Source: Schistocerca nitens (lineage: Eukaryota > Arthropoda > Insecta > Orthoptera > Acrididae). Taken from it: a stretch of DNA of 64,000 nt. The translations under genes and the position numbers were made by a program. Positions 10,557 to 22,358 of the stretch are shown piece by piece. The DNA lies in the NCBI RefSeq assembly GCF_023898315.1, contig NC_064622.1:76084387-76148386 (forward strand). The letters are read 5' to 3'. The stretch's first letter is position 1. Each line of letters starts with the position of its first letter. The notes beneath the pieces are model-generated. The model saw nothing but the letters and a program-made list of their open reading frames with translations. It ran no database searches and was not told where the DNA came from.

Positions 10557-11705
10557 TACACTGAAGAACCAAAGAAAGTGGTACACCTGCCTAATACTGT
10601 GTAGGGCTCCCGCGAGCACACAGAAGTGCAGCAACAGGACGTGGCATGGACTCGACTAATGTTTGAAGTAATGGTGGAGGGAAATGACACCATGAATCCT
10701 GTAGGGCTGTCCATAAATCAGTAAGAGTACGAGAGGCTGAAGATCTAAACAGCACGTTGCAAGGCATCCTATATATGCTCAAGCGGAAGTGTTTAAACTC
10801 AGAAGGGTGTTTCTGGAGCCACTCTGTAGCAATTCTGGACGTGTGGGGTGACGCTTTGCCCTGCAGGAATGGCCCGAGTAGTCGGAATGCACAATGGACA
10901 TGAATGGATGCATGTGATCAGACAGGATGCTTATGTACATGTCAGAGTCGTATCTAGACGTATCAGGGACCCCATATCACTCGAACTACACACTCCACCA
11001 GCTTGAATAGTCTCTTGCTTACATGCAGGGTCCATAGATTCATGTGGCTGTCCCCATACCCGACAAGTCCATCCGCTCGATACAATTTGAAACGTGACTC
11101 GTCCTACCAGGCAACTTGTTTCCAGTCTTCAACAGTCCACTGTCGGTGTTGACAGGTACGGGCGAGTCGTAAAGCTTTTTTTCGTGCAGTCATCAAGGGT
11201 ACACGAGTGCGCCTTCGGCTCCGAAAGCCCATATCGATGATGTTTCGTTGAATGTTTCGCACCCTGACACTTGTTGATGGCCCCGCACTGAAATTTCCAG
11301 GATTTTGCGGAAGGGTTAGACTTCTGGCACGTTGAACGACTCTTCAGTCGTCGTTGGTCCCGTTCTTCCAGGATCTTTTTCCGCCCGCAAAGATGTCAAA
11401 GATTTGATGTTTTACCGGATTCCTAATATTCACGGTACACTAGTGAAATTGTCGTACTGGAAAATCTCCATCACTACCTCGGAGGTGCTCTGTTCCATCG
11501 CTCGTGCACCGACTATAACACCACGTTCAAACTCACTTAAATCTTGACAGTCTGCCGTTGCAGCACTGGTAACGGATCTAACAATTGCGCCAGACACTTA
11601 GTGTCTTATACAGGCGTTGCCGACCGCAGCGCCGTATTCTGCCTGTTTATATATTTCTGTATTTGCACAGCATGCATACACCTGTTTATTTGGTGTATCA
11701 GTGTA
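10557..11705 (-). mobile_element. Tc1-like transposon, family D (internally deleted)
   Basis: The ends are TACACTGAAGAACCAAAGAA on the left and GGTGTATCAGTGTA on the right, with TA at both borders. The complement encodes a decayed Tc1 transposase, starting near 11565 with QDLSEFERGVIVGA, the first helix-turn-helix. About 1.15 kb, shorter than the ~1.4 kb of family A, so internal deletions are likely. The first half of the SDESRF block survives only as HVSNCIERMD. Confidence 0.85.
10780..11565 (-). pseudogene. Tc1-D transposase pseudogene
   Basis: Minus-strand reading gives the N-terminal DNA-binding helix (DLSEFERGVIVGARAM), then frequent stops and frame changes, for example directly after FTSVP. 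I cannot trace an intact catalytic triad. The product would have been a DDE-type integrase-fold enzyme acting on the element's own ends. It is non-functional. Confidence 0.75.
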
Positions 11706-11924
11706 GGAACCGTTCCATTCTGCCATGGTTCTGTGCATATGCAGTGGAAGAGGGGTGAGCGTGTATGCGCAGAAAACAGTATTTCGAGCGGACTTTCGCG
11801 TTATTGTTTTCATTTGCGCTCAACAGAGGAGCACTTTTTGCCATTAGTCTTGTGTTTCCAGTAAACCCTGTGGCCCATCACACCTTTTTCCTTCTTGAAG
11901 ACTTAACAACCACATACATTTTCT

Positions 11925-12865
11925 TCTTTCTTTAACTCATCAGTCTTCTAACAGATTTGATGAGGCCTGCCAAAAATCCCTCTCCTGTGCCAACCTCTTT
12001 ATCTCAGAATAGCACGTGTAGCCTACATCTTCAATTATTTGATTGATGTATTCCAATTCTTGTCTCCTCTGGCGTATTTACCTTTTAGAATCATGGAAGT
12101 TATTGCATGATGTCTTTTAAAGATTCCGCGCGGGATTAGCCGAGCGATCTCAGCCGCTGTAGTTATGAACTGAGGGGCTGGTCCCGGCGGAGGTTCGAGT
12201 CCTCACTCGGGCATGGGTGTGTGTGTTTGTCCTTAGGATAATTTAGGTTAAGTAGTGTGTAAGCTTAGGGACTGATTACCTTGGTAGTTCAGTCCCATAA
12301 GATTTCACTTTAAAAGATGTCCTACCACCATGTCCATTCTTCTTGACCGTGTTTCCCATACATTCTATTCTTCGCCTATTTTGCGGAGAACCACCTCACT
12401 TGTTACATTGTCAGTCAAATTAATTTTCGACAGCTTTCTGTAACACCACATCTCAAATGCTTCGATCCTGTTCTCTTCCGGTTTTCTCACAGTCCATCTT
12501 TCACAATCATAGAATGCTGTTCTCCAAACGTACACTCTCAGAAACTTCTTACACAAATTAAGTCATATCTTTGATGTTAGTAAACTAGAACGCTCTTTTT
12601 GCCAGTGCTAATCTGCTTTTTATGTCGTCCGTACTCCGTCCGTCATGGGTTATTTTGCTGCTTAGGTAAGAGAATTCTTTAACTTCAACTGCTCCGAGAT
12701 CATGAATCCTGATGTTAAGTTTGTCACCTTTCTCATTTCCACTACTTCTCACTACTTTCATCTTCCTTCGATTTACTCTCAACCCAAATTTTGTACTCAT
12801 TAGATTATTCATTCCATTCAATTCTTTTGGCTGTTTTTACACACTTTTCACTCAGTTATTTTCTT
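11925..12865 (-). mobile_element. RTE-like LINE 3' fragment with SINE inside
   Basis: The complement encodes the C-terminal region shared with the LINE at 18889-22172. Open pieces at 12585-12821 (GLRVNRRKMK ... KEFSYLSSKITHDGRS) and 12365-12556 (FLRVYVWRTAFY ... FEMWCYRKLSK) continue to a 3' end near 11930. The SINE at 12125-12307 splits it. The fragment stops just upstream of the FADD block. Tc1-A copy 2 begins about 10 bp further right. Confidence 0.85.
12125..12307 (+). repeat. tRNA-derived SINE, class III
   Basis: Head GCGCGGGATTAGCCGAGCG with B box GGTTCGAGTCC. Tail TGTCCTTAGGATAATTTAGG, then AAGCTTAGGGACTGATTACC. Flanks cttttaaagat (12114-12124) and ctttaaaagat (12308-12318) are a target duplication that restores the LINE sequence when the SINE is removed. 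Confidence 0.9.
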
Positions 12866-12874
12866 AATAAATGC

Positions 12875-14276
12875 TACATTAGTGGCCATTAAAATTGCTA
12901 CACCACGAAGATGACGTGCTGCAGATGCGCAATTTAACCGACAGGAAGAAGATGCTGCGATGTGCAAATGATTAGCTTCTCAGAGCATTCACACAAGATT
13001 GGCGCCGGTTGTAATACCTATAACGTCATGACATGAGGAAAGTTTCCAACCAATTTCTCATACACAAACAGCAGTTCACCGGCGTTGTCTGGTGAAACGT
13101 TGTTGTGATGCCTCGTGTAAGGAGGAGGAATGCGTACCATCACGTTTCCGACTTTGATAAAAGGTCGGATTGTAGCCTATCGCGATTGCGGATTATCGTA
13201 TCGCGACATTGCTGCTCGCGTTGGTCGAGATCCAATGACTGTTAGCAGAATATGGAATCGGTGGGTTCAGGAAGGTAATACGGAACGCCGTGCTGGATGC
13301 CAACGGCCTCGTATCTCTAGCAGTCGAGGTGACAGGCATCTTACCCGCATGGCTGTAACGGACCGTGCAGCCACGTCTCGAACCCTGAGTCAATAGATGG
13401 GGAATTTTGCAAGACAACAACTATCTCCACGAACAGTTCGACGACATTTGCAGCAGCATGGACTATCAGCTCGGAGACCATGACTGCGGTTACCCTTGAC
13501 GCTGCATCACAGACAGGAACGCCTTTGATTGTGTACTCAACGACGAACCTCGGTGCACGAATGGCAAAACGTCATTTTTTCGGATGAATCCAGGTTCTGT
13601 TTACAACATCATGACGGTCGCATCCGTGTTTGGCGACATCGTGGTGAACGCACATTGGAAGCGTGTATTCGTCATCGCCATACTGGCATATCACCCGGCG
13701 TGATGGTATGGGGTGCCATTGGTTACACGTCTCGGTCACCTCTTGTTCGCATTGACGGCACTTTGAACAGTGGACGTTACATTTCAGATGTGTTACGACC
13801 CGTGTCTCTACCCTTCATTCGATTCCTGCGAAACCCTACATCTCAGTAGGATAATGCACCACCGCATGTTACAGGTCCTGTGCGGGTCTTTCTGGATACA
13901 GAAAATGTTCGACTGTTGCCCTGGCCAGCACATTCTCCAGGTCTCTCACCAATTGAAAACGTCTGGTCAATGGTGGCCGAGCAACTGACTCGTCACAATA
14001 CGCCAGTCACTACTCTTGATGAACTGTGGTGTCGTGTTGAAGCTGCATGAGCAGCTGTACCTATACACGCCATCCAAGCTCTGTTTGACTCAATGCCCAG
14101 GCGTATCAAGGCAGTTACTAGGGCCAGAGGTGGTTATTCCGGGTAGTGATTTCTCAGGATCTATGCACCCAAATTGCGTGAAAATGTAATCACATGTCGG
14201 TTCTAGTATAATAATGAGTATTCGTTTATCGTCATCATTTCTTCTTGGTGTAGCAATTTTAATGGCCAGTAGCGTA
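12875..14276 (+). mobile_element. Tc1-like transposon, family A, copy 2
   Basis: Ends TACATTAGTGGCCATTAAAA and TTTTAATGGCCAGTAGCGTA with flanking TA. It is collinear with copy 1 (871-2275) and about the same length. The transposase is broken but less decayed at the active site. Confidence 0.93.
13108..14146 (+). pseudogene. Tc1-A transposase pseudogene, copy 2
   Basis: The start is the ATG at 13108 (MPRVRRRN...). A one-base insertion around 13158 shifts the frame. The second helix-turn-helix frame is open in 13130-13396 and then hits a stop (TAG at 13394). The catalytic region is open in 13529-13849 with FSDESRFCLQHHD. Beyond a stop near 13846, the DNA still encodes DNAPPHVTG and SPIENVW. 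So D, D and E are all present with 34 residues between the last two, but on broken frames. It is inactive as it stands. Confidence 0.88.
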
Positions 14277-15723
14277 TAAAAAAAGAAGTGAATGTTCTCT
14301 TTTTTTATTTGCGTTGAGAAGATCTCTATACTTAATGGTAGCTTCTTGTTACAGACATGGAATGAAACAAAGAAATTATAAGCGTGCTTATTGAGACATA
14401 TAAGAAAGAAAGGTGTCTATACAATCCTCTTGATATCCTGTACCATAATATAGTACGTCTGTAAATGTTTCATTCTGAGTTTATGTGTTTTATGTAAATG
14501 TGCAGGTAACTTTACTTCCGGTATGTGTTTGTGTCACCTTAATCGGTAAAATTACCGCACAGGTTTGATTTGATTGCATCTTTCGCATTATTTCGGCACG
14601 GCAAGAGGACAGTGCTGAGAACACAGCCACAAGTTTCAGAGCAGTTGTGCCGGCGGCGACCAGTGACGACCGTAAAATCTCTTTTGCGTCTTTGCGGTCG
14701 CTCTGTTGTGAAATGGCTTCGCACGTTGTGGTGGCATTTGCGCAAATTGTCTTCTACAATCGACACCGGCTTGTGGAAATAAGGCGCACATCCATTCTAA
14801 CGAAGTTCCTAAAAGTCTGTGGATGTTCGTGTCTCAGCTCCTTCACTAGCAGGGAATAGACCTATATGTCCCTGCCTTCGTGCCCCCTTCCCAGCCAGAG
14901 TCGATCGCAGTCCCTACGCCTAGGATTACTTCGCCGTTGTGCTTTCTCCTAACGACGGAGGAGGGCACTGTCACGGCAAATGCTGCCTAGATAATTTTGT
15001 TCTCCATGTCTAAAATGCTGTGAAATTTAAACGCAGATAATTGTACCAGCATGATACGAAACGAACACTTTAGACCATAATTCTGCATAATCATAACGTA
15101 ATTTCATTGTAGCTGCGCAAAACAACAATAACTGCTAAACAACTACGAACCGAGACCTTTCAGAAGGTTAATTATGAGCAAACAGTAGCTTTATAAATGC
15201 ATCAACTTCCACAATGAACGACGTCAACGAATTTCACGTGCCTGCAATTCTGAACATGTACTATTGGGGCTCAGGTGCAGATTTACATGTTTTTAGGTGT
15301 ATCGTGTGACAGAGCTAAGAAAAAAAATAGGTAGTTCCAGTACTGTAGGCTTGGTGCGCTGGTGGCGACATGTATACGATAGTTGTGTCACGTAACAGCG
15401 GTTTTACACTGAGGCCGCGTCCTACCTGGGTGACAGAAGCAACTGACAGAGCGTGACACCTGTAAGCGGGACATTCCTGCTACTAATAGCTGTACGGAGC
15501 TATATCCTCTGGCGCCTTGCATGAATCCTACCAACTACCACTGCAAGTTGGCCACAAGAGTCGACCGGCGGTTTCTGAAAAATGGCGGCCCATAAACCGT
15601 AGAACATTGTAGCTCTAGAATACGACAGCAAAATTAGCATTACTTAGGGAAATAAGGCGAGAAAGAAGCGCTGTGTGTGAAATTTACGAAGGGAGGAATC
15701 TTCACGGAGAATTTCACCATTTA
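14277..15723. other. Unassigned sequence
   Basis: No element recognised. The overlapping frames at 14539-14859 on both strands show no domain. A mildly GC-rich part spans 14630-14720. Confidence 0.4.
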
Positions 15724-16390
15724 TACGAGGGCTATTCCGAAAGTAAGGTCCGATCGGTCACGAAATGGAAACGACTATGAAAATCCGATAAAGCTTTGCA
15801 CAGATGTGTTGGGTAGTGTCTCTAGTATAACCCCAGTTAGCATCACGTCGCTCTTCTCATTTCTGAGCTCGCAGTGAGTGCGTAAAGATGTCTAGAAAAT
15901 AGTGTCTGCCGCCAAGTACGGGGGCCTGGTGAGAAATTTCCCCTGAAGCTATGCAGCTAACATTACATAACTGTCGTGCTGTTTCGTCTTCAAGACAATT
16001 CTCAGCCGCATTCTGCAGGGGCAATGAAGATGCTCCTGCATCGTTTTCAAATGGGAATGTGAAATTACCCACAATACAGCCCGTAATTGTCTCCCTCTGA
16101 GTTTCAGCTCAGGTCACATGAACCGCTGGTTATGAAGACAACATTTCGGCACAAGACAACGAGCCGTAGGCCAGCGTAGAGAATTGGCGGAGAGCACTGG
16201 CGGCTGCCTTCTATAGCGAGGGTATGGGAAAGTTGGTACAACGCTACGATACACGTCTAAGTCGGGTCGGCGACTATGGAGATAAGTAGCTGCAAGGTGT
16301 ATCTAACTGTTGCAAATAAAACATTTTTGATTTTTACCGTGGTTTCCATTTCGCGACCTATCGGACCTTACTTTCGGAATAGCCCTCGTA
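15724..16390. mobile_element. Mariner-type non-autonomous element (MITE-like)
   Basis: The left end begins TACGAGGGCTATTCCGAAAG and the right end finishes CTTTCGGAATAGCCCTCGTA. The inverted repeat extends about 47 bp to GAAATGGAAAC with few mismatches, and TA flanks both sides. At 667 bp, it is too short for a transposase and has no open frame with transposase motifs. The ACGAGGGC end resembles the mariner at 62108-63452, but the inner TIR sequence differs, so it belongs to another family. Confidence 0.85.
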
Positions 16391-17273
16391 TCATCAAATC
16401 GCCAGCCCGATTCTACGAATGTAGGACAGGCACAGATGCGTTCTCCTATCTGGTCAGTGAATTAAAAACCAGTGTTTCTTGTGCGATCACGAACTTTTAG
16501 CTACCGATAACCACGGAGAATGACTGACTATCCTAAGGAAGGAAGGATGTCGATCTTACGCTTGTCAGTTTGATACCCCATTTGTCCATTTCCCACGTAC
16601 GTTCAGCAGTTAAAACTTCGACAAAAATCTGTTGTTATTTTTGGGAGTCTTGTTTTCGCTCTGCTCGAACATTTGACCAAACCGTTTCGAGTGTTAACCA
16701 AATGACAAAATATGTCCTTTTTGCTTGCTGTCATTTTCAAAAAGCGTCATTTCGATATATTGAACCGTCTATGAAATATGACAATCTTTACGACCTCATC
16801 ATTCCGACTGGGCGCACTGCGCGTGACCTACCCACCACATATACGAGTCTGACTTCAGATGTCAGGACAACCACCAGTGCGTAGAAGTTGTCAACTTACG
16901 ACACTTCTGTAGCTGTACCTGCGGTCAAGTTTTGTACGCTGTCGGTCTCTTCTGCCTCTCACGAACGACGTGGCCAACATCTACAATTACATGATTACTC
17001 TCTTATTCATAATTACGTCCCTGGCAGAGGGTTCATCGAACCACCTTTAAGCTACTTCTCTACCATTTCACACTAGAACAGCGCGCGGTAAAAATTAACA
17101 CTTTCCGTGACAGCTCTGATTTCTCTTAGTTATTTATGATGATCATTTCTCCCTACGTAGGTGGGCACCAACAAAATATTTTTACACTCTGAGGAGAAAG
17201 TAATGTGGACCACATGTGCTACAAAGAGCGACGTGACATATGGTGTAGACTACATGTTAGATAAACATTACTG
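16391..17273. other. Unassigned sequence
   Basis: An open frame of 104 codons at 16570-16884 (plus) has no recognisable features. Nothing else is assigned. Confidence 0.4.
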
Positions 17274-17504
17274 TTTTGGGTGATAAGTCTTTTGACAGGT
17301 TTGATGTGGCCCGCCACGAATTTCTGTCCAGTATCAAACGTTTCCTATCGGAGCAGCACTCATCCAATGTCCTCTCTTATTTGGTATACATATTCCATTC
17401 ACTGTCTTTCGCTACTATTATTTTCTCTATGACTTCCTCTAGTTCTGAGGAAGATTTCTTTCAGATGTCTTAATACGTCTCTTCTCATTCTGTCACTTCT
17501 TTAC
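17274..17504 (-). mobile_element. RTE-like LINE 3'-end fragment
   Basis: The plus strand reads GTCTTTTGACAGGTTTGATG ... GCCCGCCACGAATTTC, the complement of the conserved 3' end of the LINE at 18889-22172 (CTGACTGGTTTGATGCGGCC region there). Similarity fades after about 230 bp. It is a short, old, 5'-truncated copy. Confidence 0.6.
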
Positions 17505-18845
17505 AGTACAATAAATAAAGTTGATCCGATAGCTCCAATATTTCTAGATCAGCAATCTGATCTGCATAGTTTCGGCTTTCTGTGTAAGCTTGCACCAGAA
17601 ATGTCATTACTACTTAGGCGGTATTTGAAATAACGTAGACAACCCCTGACTATTAATCAACTCACCTCTATAGTTAATAAAACTTTCTGTAAACGGTAAA
17701 CGCTTACCTCGATCGCAGAATAATATTATTTATCATCAAGTGATGTATTTCGGGAGAATCAACCATCAAACCTGTGGCATGAAACGTAAGTTTGGGGAAA
17801 GATATTTAAAAAGTATGTAACAACAATACAGTAACTGTGGAAAACATACCTGTTATGGTCAATACAGAGTAACTCGTCATTTACTACTCCATAACACCAT
17901 CAGCGCCCAACTGAATTATGCACTGCTACGTTGTACACCGAAAACAATTTCACCAGTAGGTGGCGTTAGTGAAAGTAATGTCTATATTATCAGGCATGAT
18001 CTTCATATGTCAAAAGCTCATTAAAAATTACATACGTTATTTAGATGTCAAAAAAATTAATTATAACATTAAATGACGTTAATAAAAGGATTAGATTTTT
18101 GCCAGCATAACCACAGATGTAGCACTTTAAGCTGGCTGCACACGAATATATGAATGCATGTAAATTTCTACCAAAATATTAAAAAAATAGTATAATTCAA
18201 AATGAAAATTAAAAAAGATAAAAAAATAAAAGTGTAAAAATATGGAAGGAAAGGAGGGGAAACGTTTATTACGATTAAGAGAAACCATCGACATATGCGG
18301 CTTTGTAACAGGTTACAGTTATAATATCGAGATCATCAGTCATTGCAATTGTGCTGAAAATACATAGAACATCAATTCCTCCTTGCAGTGTCGTCCAAAT
18401 ATCGCGGCGCCCCACCAAAGCCAGCAACGTGCATCGATGCCACAGATAGCGGTGTCTCGCTGCAATCGCAGCGACGAATGGCAGAGGCTCAAAAAGAAGC
18501 GCCCCCCTCTCTGAGCACTGCAGCTCCGTCGCACAGAGGTCAATGCAGCGCCGAGCATGGAAGTGGTCTGACCCGCTCGTGACCTCTGCTGAAGCAGTCA
18601 ACGTCATCGAGTAGCGCTAAAGAATTATACAAGTCTCACATGGAAATGAACCTTTGTTATGTTGAACATTGTACTTCAAGAGAACAGTTCGTTAATTAGT
18701 GCATCAAGTGATGCTTTAGCAGTCAATGAAGCTGTAAATTATCAAGCACTCCTGCAGCAAAGAATTGTATCAAGTTAGGTAAATCTTTTTATTCACTTAT
18801 GTACTAGAGTGAACTGATACTTCATAAGTTGTACTTCCAGTGAGT
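17505..18845. other. Unassigned sequence with a GC-rich patch
   Basis: Mostly AT-rich, with A/T runs at 18180-18240. 18380-18600 is clearly richer in G and C and is open on both strands (110 and 64 codons), which I read as composition. No family recognised. Confidence 0.4.
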
Positions 18846-18908
18846 CATCTTCCAGACCGCCGGCTGGGGTGGCCGAGCGGTTCTAGGCCCTTTTTTTTTT
18901 TTTGGGCA

Positions 18909-21690
18909 TCAGTCTACTGACTGGTTTGATGCGGCCCGCAACGAATTCCTTTCCTGTGCTAACCTCTTCATCTCAGAGTAGCACTTGCAACCTACGTCCT
19001 CAATTATTTGCTTGACGTATTCCAATCTCTGTCTTCCTCTACAGTTTTTGCCCTCTACAGCTCCCTCTAGTACCATGGAAGTCATTCCCTCATGTCTTAG
19101 CAGATGTCCTATCATCCTGTACCTTCTCCTTATCAGTGTTTTCCACATATTCCTTTCCTCTCCGATTCTGCGTAGAACCTCCTCATTCCTTACCTTATCA
19201 GTCCACCTAATTTTCAACATTCGTCTATAGCATCACATGTCAAATGCTTCGATTCTCTTCTGTTCCAGTTTTCCCACAGTCCATGTTTCACTACCATACA
19301 ATGCTGTACTCCAGACGTACGTCCTCAGAAATTTCATCCTCAAATTAATGCCGGTATTTGATATTAGTAGACTTCTCTTGGCCAGAAATGCGTTTTTTGC
19401 CATAGCGAGTCTGCTTTTGATGTCCTCCTTGCTCCGTCCGTCATTGGTTATTTTACTGCCTGGGTAGCAGAATTCCTTAACTTCATTGACTTCGTAACCA
19501 TCAATCCTGATGTTAAGTTTCTCGCTGTTCTCATTTCTACTACTTCTCATTACCTTCGTCTTTCTCCGATTTACTCTCAAACCATACTGTGTACTCATTA
19601 GACTGTTCATTCCGTTCAGCAGATCATTTAATTCTTCTTCACTTTCACTCAGGATAGCAATGTCATCAGCGAATCGTATCATTGATATCCTTTCACCTTG
19701 TATTTTAATTCCACTCCTGAACCTTTCTTTTATTTCCATCATTGCTTCCTCGATGTACAGATTGAAGAGTAGGGGCGAAAGGCTACACCCTTGTCTTACA
19801 CCCTCCTTAATACGAGCACTTCGTTCTTGATCGTCCACTCTTATTATTCCCTCTTGGTTGTTGTACATATTGTATATGACCCGTCGCTCCCTATACCTTA
19901 CCCCTACTTTTTTCAGAATCTCGAACAGCTTGCACCATTTTATATTGTCGAACGCTTTTTCCAGGTCGACAAATCCTATGAAAGTGTCTTGATTTTTCTT
20001 TAGCCTTGCTTCCATTATTAGCCGTAACGTCAGATTTGCCTCTCTCGTCCCTTTACTTTTCCTAAAGCCAAACTGATCGTCACCTAGCGCATTCTCAGTT
20101 TTCTTTTCCATTCTTCTGTATATTATTCTTGTAAGCAGCTTCGATGCATGAGCTGTTAAGCTGATTGTGCGATAATTCTCGCACTTGTCAGCTCTTGCCG
20201 TCTTCGGAATTGTGTGGATGATGCCTTTCCGAAAGTCAGATGGTATATCGCCAGACTCATATATTTTACACACCAACGTGAATAGTCGTTTTGTTGCCAC
20301 TTCCCCCAATGATTTTAGAAATTCTGTTGGAATGTTATCTATCCCTTCTGTCTTATTTGACCGTAAGTCCTCCAAAGTTCTTAATAAATTCCGATTCTAA
20401 TACTGGATCCCCTATCTCTTCTAAATCGACTCCTGTTTCTTCTTCTATCACATCAGACAAATCTTCACCCTCATAGAGGCTTTCAATGTATTCTTTCTAC
20501 CTGTCTGCTCTCTCCTCTGCATTTAACAGTGGAATTCCCGTTGCACTCTTAATGCTACCACCGTTGCTTTTAATGTCACCAAGGGTTGTTTTGACTTTCC
20601 TGTATGCTGAGTCTATCCTTCCGACAATCATATCTTTTTCGGTGCCTTCACATTTCTCCTGCAGCCATTTCGTCTTAGCTTCCCTGCACTTCCTATTTAT
20701 TTCATTCCTCAGCGACTTGTATTTCTGTATTCCTGATTTTCCCGGAACATGTTTGTACTTCCTCCCTTCATCAATCAAGTGAAGTATTTCTTCTGTTACC
20801 CATGGTTTCTTCGCAGCTACCTTCTTTGTACCTATGTTTTCCTTCCCAACTTCTGTGATGGCCCTTTTTAGAGATGTCCATTCCTCTTCAACTGTACTGC
20901 CTGCTGCTCTATTCCTTATTGCTGTATCTATAGCGTTAGAGAACGTATCTCGTCATTCCTTAGAACTTCCGTATCCCACTTCTTTGCGTATTGATTCTTC
21001 CTGACTAATGTCTTGAACTTCAGCCTACTCTTCATCACTACTATATTGTGATCTGAGTCTATATCTGCTCCTGGGTGCACCTTACAATCCAGTATCTGAT
21101 TTCGGAATCTCTGTCTGACCATGATGTAATCTAATTCAAATCTTCCGGTATCTCCCGGCCTTTTCCAAGTATACCTCCTCCTCTTGTGATTCTTGAACAG
21201 GGTATTTGCTATTACTAGCTGAAACTTGTTACAGAACTCAATTAGTCTTTCTCCTCTTTCATTCCTTGTCCCAAGCCCATATTCTCCTGCCCACGACTAT
21301 TAGATTTTCGTCCCCCTTTACATTCTGCATTACCCTTTCAATATCCTCATACACTTTCTCTATCTGTTCATCTTCAGCTTGCGACATCGGCTTGTATACC
21401 TGAACTATCGTTGTCGGTGTTGGTCTGCTGTCGATTCTGATTAGAACAACCCGGTCACTGAACTGTTCACAGTAACACACTCTCTGCCCTACCTTCCTAT
21501 TCATAACGAATCCTACACCTGTTATACCATTTTCTGCTGCTGTTGATATTACCCGATACTCATCTGACCAGAAATCCTTGTCTTCCTTCCACTTCACTTC
21601 ACTGACCGCTACTATATCTAGATTGAGCCTTTGCATTTCCCTTTTCAGATTTTCTAGTTTCCCTACCACGTTCAAGCTTCAGACATTCCA
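18909..21690 (-). pseudogene. Endonuclease-reverse transcriptase ORF of the LINE (broken)
   Basis: The enzyme would nick target DNA and copy the LINE RNA into it. The endonuclease start is open at 21259-21675 (VGKLENLKREMQRLNLDIVA, VSEVKWKED, GITGVGFVMNRKVG). It is preceded by an in-frame stop (NV-stop-SLNVVG) and ends at a deletion near 21285 that fuses VVG to WAWD. Further endonuclease and connector pieces are 20928-21122 (QRFRNQILDC, DSDHNIVVMKSRLKFK) and 20497-20778. The RT is open for 380 codons at 19233-20375 with IIHTIPKTARADKCENYRTI, DQFGFRKSKGTREA, FVDLEKAFDN, GVRQGCSLSP and FADDIAIL. A stop replaces Trp in FDM-stop-CYRRM at about 19231. The C-terminus continues at 18909-19220. A frameshift near 20376 separates RT from connector. 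All breaks look like single late mutations, so the copy is fairly young. Confidence 0.9.
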
Positions 21691-22100
21691 CGCCCCGACT
21701 CGTAGAACGTTATCCTTTCGTTGATTATTCAATATTTTTCTCATGGTAACCTCCCCCTTTGCAGTCCCCTCCCGGAGATCCGAATGGGGGACTATTCCGG
21801 AATCTTTTGCCAATGGAGAGATCATCGTGACACTTCTTCAATTACAGGCCACATGTCCTGTGGATACACGTTACGTGTCTTTAATGCAGTGGTTTCCATT
21901 GCCTTCTGCATCCTCATGTCGTTGATCATTGCTGATTCTTCCGCCTTTAGGGGCAATTTCCCACCCCTAGGACAAGAGAGTGCCCTGAACCTCTATCCGC
22001 TCCTCCGCCCTCTTTGACAAGGCCGTTGGCAGAATGAAGCTGACTTCTTATGCCGGAAGTCTTCGGCCGCCAATGCTGATTATTTTTCAAAATTTAGGAA

Positions 22101-22170
22101 GTGGCGGGGATCGAACCTGAGACCGAAGACGTTTTGATTATGAATCAAAGACGCTACCCCTAGACCACGG
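22101..22170 (-). promoter_or_regulatory. tRNA-like 5' end of the LINE
   Basis: The outermost 5' sequence of the LINE reads like a tRNA. It has an A-box-like GTGGTCTAGGGGTAGCG, then an anticodon-type hairpin TTTGA-TTCATAA-TCAAA with a seven-base loop carrying CAT. A TFIIIC-type B box GGTTCGATCCC follows, and GTGG/CCAC can close the acceptor end. This could be a Pol III-type internal promoter or the scar of a tRNA/SINE capture. Function is inference; the structure is visible. Confidence 0.65.
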
Positions 22171-22358
22171 TATCTATAGGCGCTACAGCCTGGAACCGCG
22201 CGACCGCTATTGTCGTAGGTTCGAATCCTGCCTCGGGTATGGATGTGTGTGATGTCCTTAGGTTAGTTACGTTTAAGTAATTCTAAGTTCTAGGGGACTG
22301 ATGACCTCAGAAGTTAAATCCCATAGTGCTCAGAGCCATTTGAACCATCTTCCAGACC

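Larger units (their letters stand above)
18889..22172 (-). mobile_element. RTE-like LINE, near full length (non-functional)
   Basis: A 3.28-kb non-LTR retrotransposon on the minus strand. Its 3' poly-A appears as T at 18891-18903. The SINE target reads tctaggc on the left and tctataggc on the right, a likely short target duplication. From 5' (right) to 3' (left) it holds a tRNA-like head (22101-22170), a leader of about 400 bp, an AP-endonuclease domain, a connector, the reverse transcriptase with FADD, and a C-terminal region. Other pieces of the same family lie at 5180-6485, 11925-12865 and 17274-17504. I place it in the RTE group from its endonuclease plus RT layout and from similarity to insect endonuclease-reverse transcriptases. 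The clade is not proven here. Confidence 0.92.
18859..22345 (+). repeat. tRNA-derived SINE, class I, split by a LINE
   Basis: Head GCCGGCTGGGGTGGCCGAGC at 18859-18888 continues at about 22173-22345 (GGCGCTACAGCCTGG, B box GGTTCGAATCC, normal tail). The outer flanks are a perfect 13-bp duplication catcttccagacc (18846-18858 and 22346-22358), which shows that the two halves are one insertion. The LINE in between arrived later. Confidence 0.92.

Noticed and set aside
19237..20782. Plus-strand open frames antisense to the LINE reverse transcriptase
   Set aside because: They mirror the coding strand. The minus strand carries the ordered RT motifs.
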